Part shown: positions 5,641-5,764 of the stretch, piece by piece
How the letters are laid out: each line of letters begins with the position of its first letter
How positions within the stretch are numbered: position 1 is the stretch's first letter
DNA from: Clostridiales bacterium DTU092
GTDB taxonomy: Bacteria > Bacillota > Clostridia > Caldicoprobacterales > Caldicoprobacteraceae
Assembly (NCBI GenBank): GCA_001513505.1
Contig: LFTM01000095.1
Span: 1-5,764, forward strand
Reading direction: 5' to 3'
Length of the DNA stretch: 5,764 bases
Position numbers and translations under genes: made by a program
The notes under the pieces: generated by a model
What the model was told of the DNA's origin: nothing
Database searches by the model: none
The model's input: only the letters and a program-made list of their open reading frames with translations

Positions 5641-5705
5641 AACCAGTCTCGCCGGATAGTGGTACCTAAAAAAGGATTTAAACCACATCCGAGCGGCTCA
5701 TACAC
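5641..5705 (-). ncRNA. putative L21 leader, structured 5' UTR of rplU
   Basis: Between the predicted transcription start near 5705 and the rplU ribosome binding site there are about 65 bases that fold into one long imperfect hairpin (about 5693-5648). From the outside in, CTCG or CGGAT pairs with CGAG or ATCCG, then GTGGT (5686-5682) with ACCAC (5663-5659), then CCT/AGG-type pairs around an A/T-rich loop. It has no U-tract, so it is not a terminator. L21 leaders are a known family of cis-acting RNAs before rplU in Bacillota, thought to mediate autoregulation by L21. Position and size fit; I could not test the match to the covariance model. Confidence 0.6.
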
Positions 5706-5711
5706 TCGCTA

Positions 5712-5741
5712 ATTGTAACATATAGTATACCCGGTTGTCAA
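5712..5741 (-). promoter_or_regulatory. sigma-A promoter of the rplU-prp-rpmA operon
   Basis: The minus strand has a consensus -35 TTGACA at 5741-5736, an 18-base spacer and a -10 TACAAT (five of six) at 5717-5712. Transcription should start at about 5705. That leaves roughly 80 bases of leader before the rplU ATG at 5624. Confidence 0.8.
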
Positions 5742-5764
5742 TTTGGAAAACTATTTTGATAGCG

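Noticed and set aside
5625..5705. N-terminal extension of L21 beginning with GTG at 5705
   Set aside because: The extra 27 residues are not L21-like, the GTG falls on the predicted transcription start, and the ATG at 5624 has a near-perfect ribosome binding site and the universal L21 N-terminus.
5690..5708. Alternative pairing CGAG (5708-5705) with CTCG (5693-5690), suggesting a switch in the rplU leader
   Set aside because: Most of the first segment lies upstream of the predicted transcription start at about 5705, so it would not be in the RNA.
1..5764. CRISPR array, insertion sequence, tRNA or rRNA, prophage or toxin-antitoxin pair
   Set aside because: No regularly spaced repeats, transposase-like frames, terminal inverted repeats or structural RNA sequences were seen. 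The genes are mainly chromosomal housekeeping genes.

Overview
The window is a piece of a Bacillota chromosome, most likely from an anaerobic clostridium (the Acetivibrio/Ruminiclostridium group is my guess from gene content and protein style, not proven). Signs of this are the rplU-prp-rpmA order, an L27 with the cleavable N-terminal extension typical of Bacillota, strong AGGAGG ribosome binding sites, sigma-A type promoters and moderate-to-low GC. Nearly all genes are on the minus strand, so the biological order runs from high to low coordinates.

Right end (5764 to 4600): a sigma-A promoter, a structured 5' leader that looks like an L21 leader, then rplU (L21), prp (protease that trims L27) and rpmA (L27), closed by a clear hairpin terminator. 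This is a tight operon in which the protease lies directly before its substrate.

Middle (4600 to 2410): a Cu/Zn superoxide dismutase gene with no recognisable signal peptide sits alone between rpmA and obgE, where many relatives have nothing. Then comes obgE (ribosome-assembly GTPase) with its own tandem promoter candidates, followed by a small gene for a 62-residue protein with four N-terminal cysteines. A bidirectional terminator closes this block.

Left part (2410 to 1): a plus-strand gene encodes a four-helix membrane protein whose cytosolic domain resembles the Mrr-type nuclease fold but seems to lack the catalytic residues. It is convergent with the obgE block and divergent from nadD-yqeK (NAD synthesis and Ap4A hydrolysis). 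It thereby splits the obgE-nadD-yqeK cluster that is often contiguous in Clostridia. After yqeK there is a strong promoter and ribosome binding site for a further minus-strand gene that begins at the window edge.

Most of the window is conserved housekeeping DNA. The parts least explained by known biology are the degenerate Mrr-like membrane protein, the small four-cysteine protein and the inserted SOD. I see no CRISPR array, insertion sequence, tRNA, rRNA or obvious undescribed defence system. No gap between genes exceeds 300 bases.
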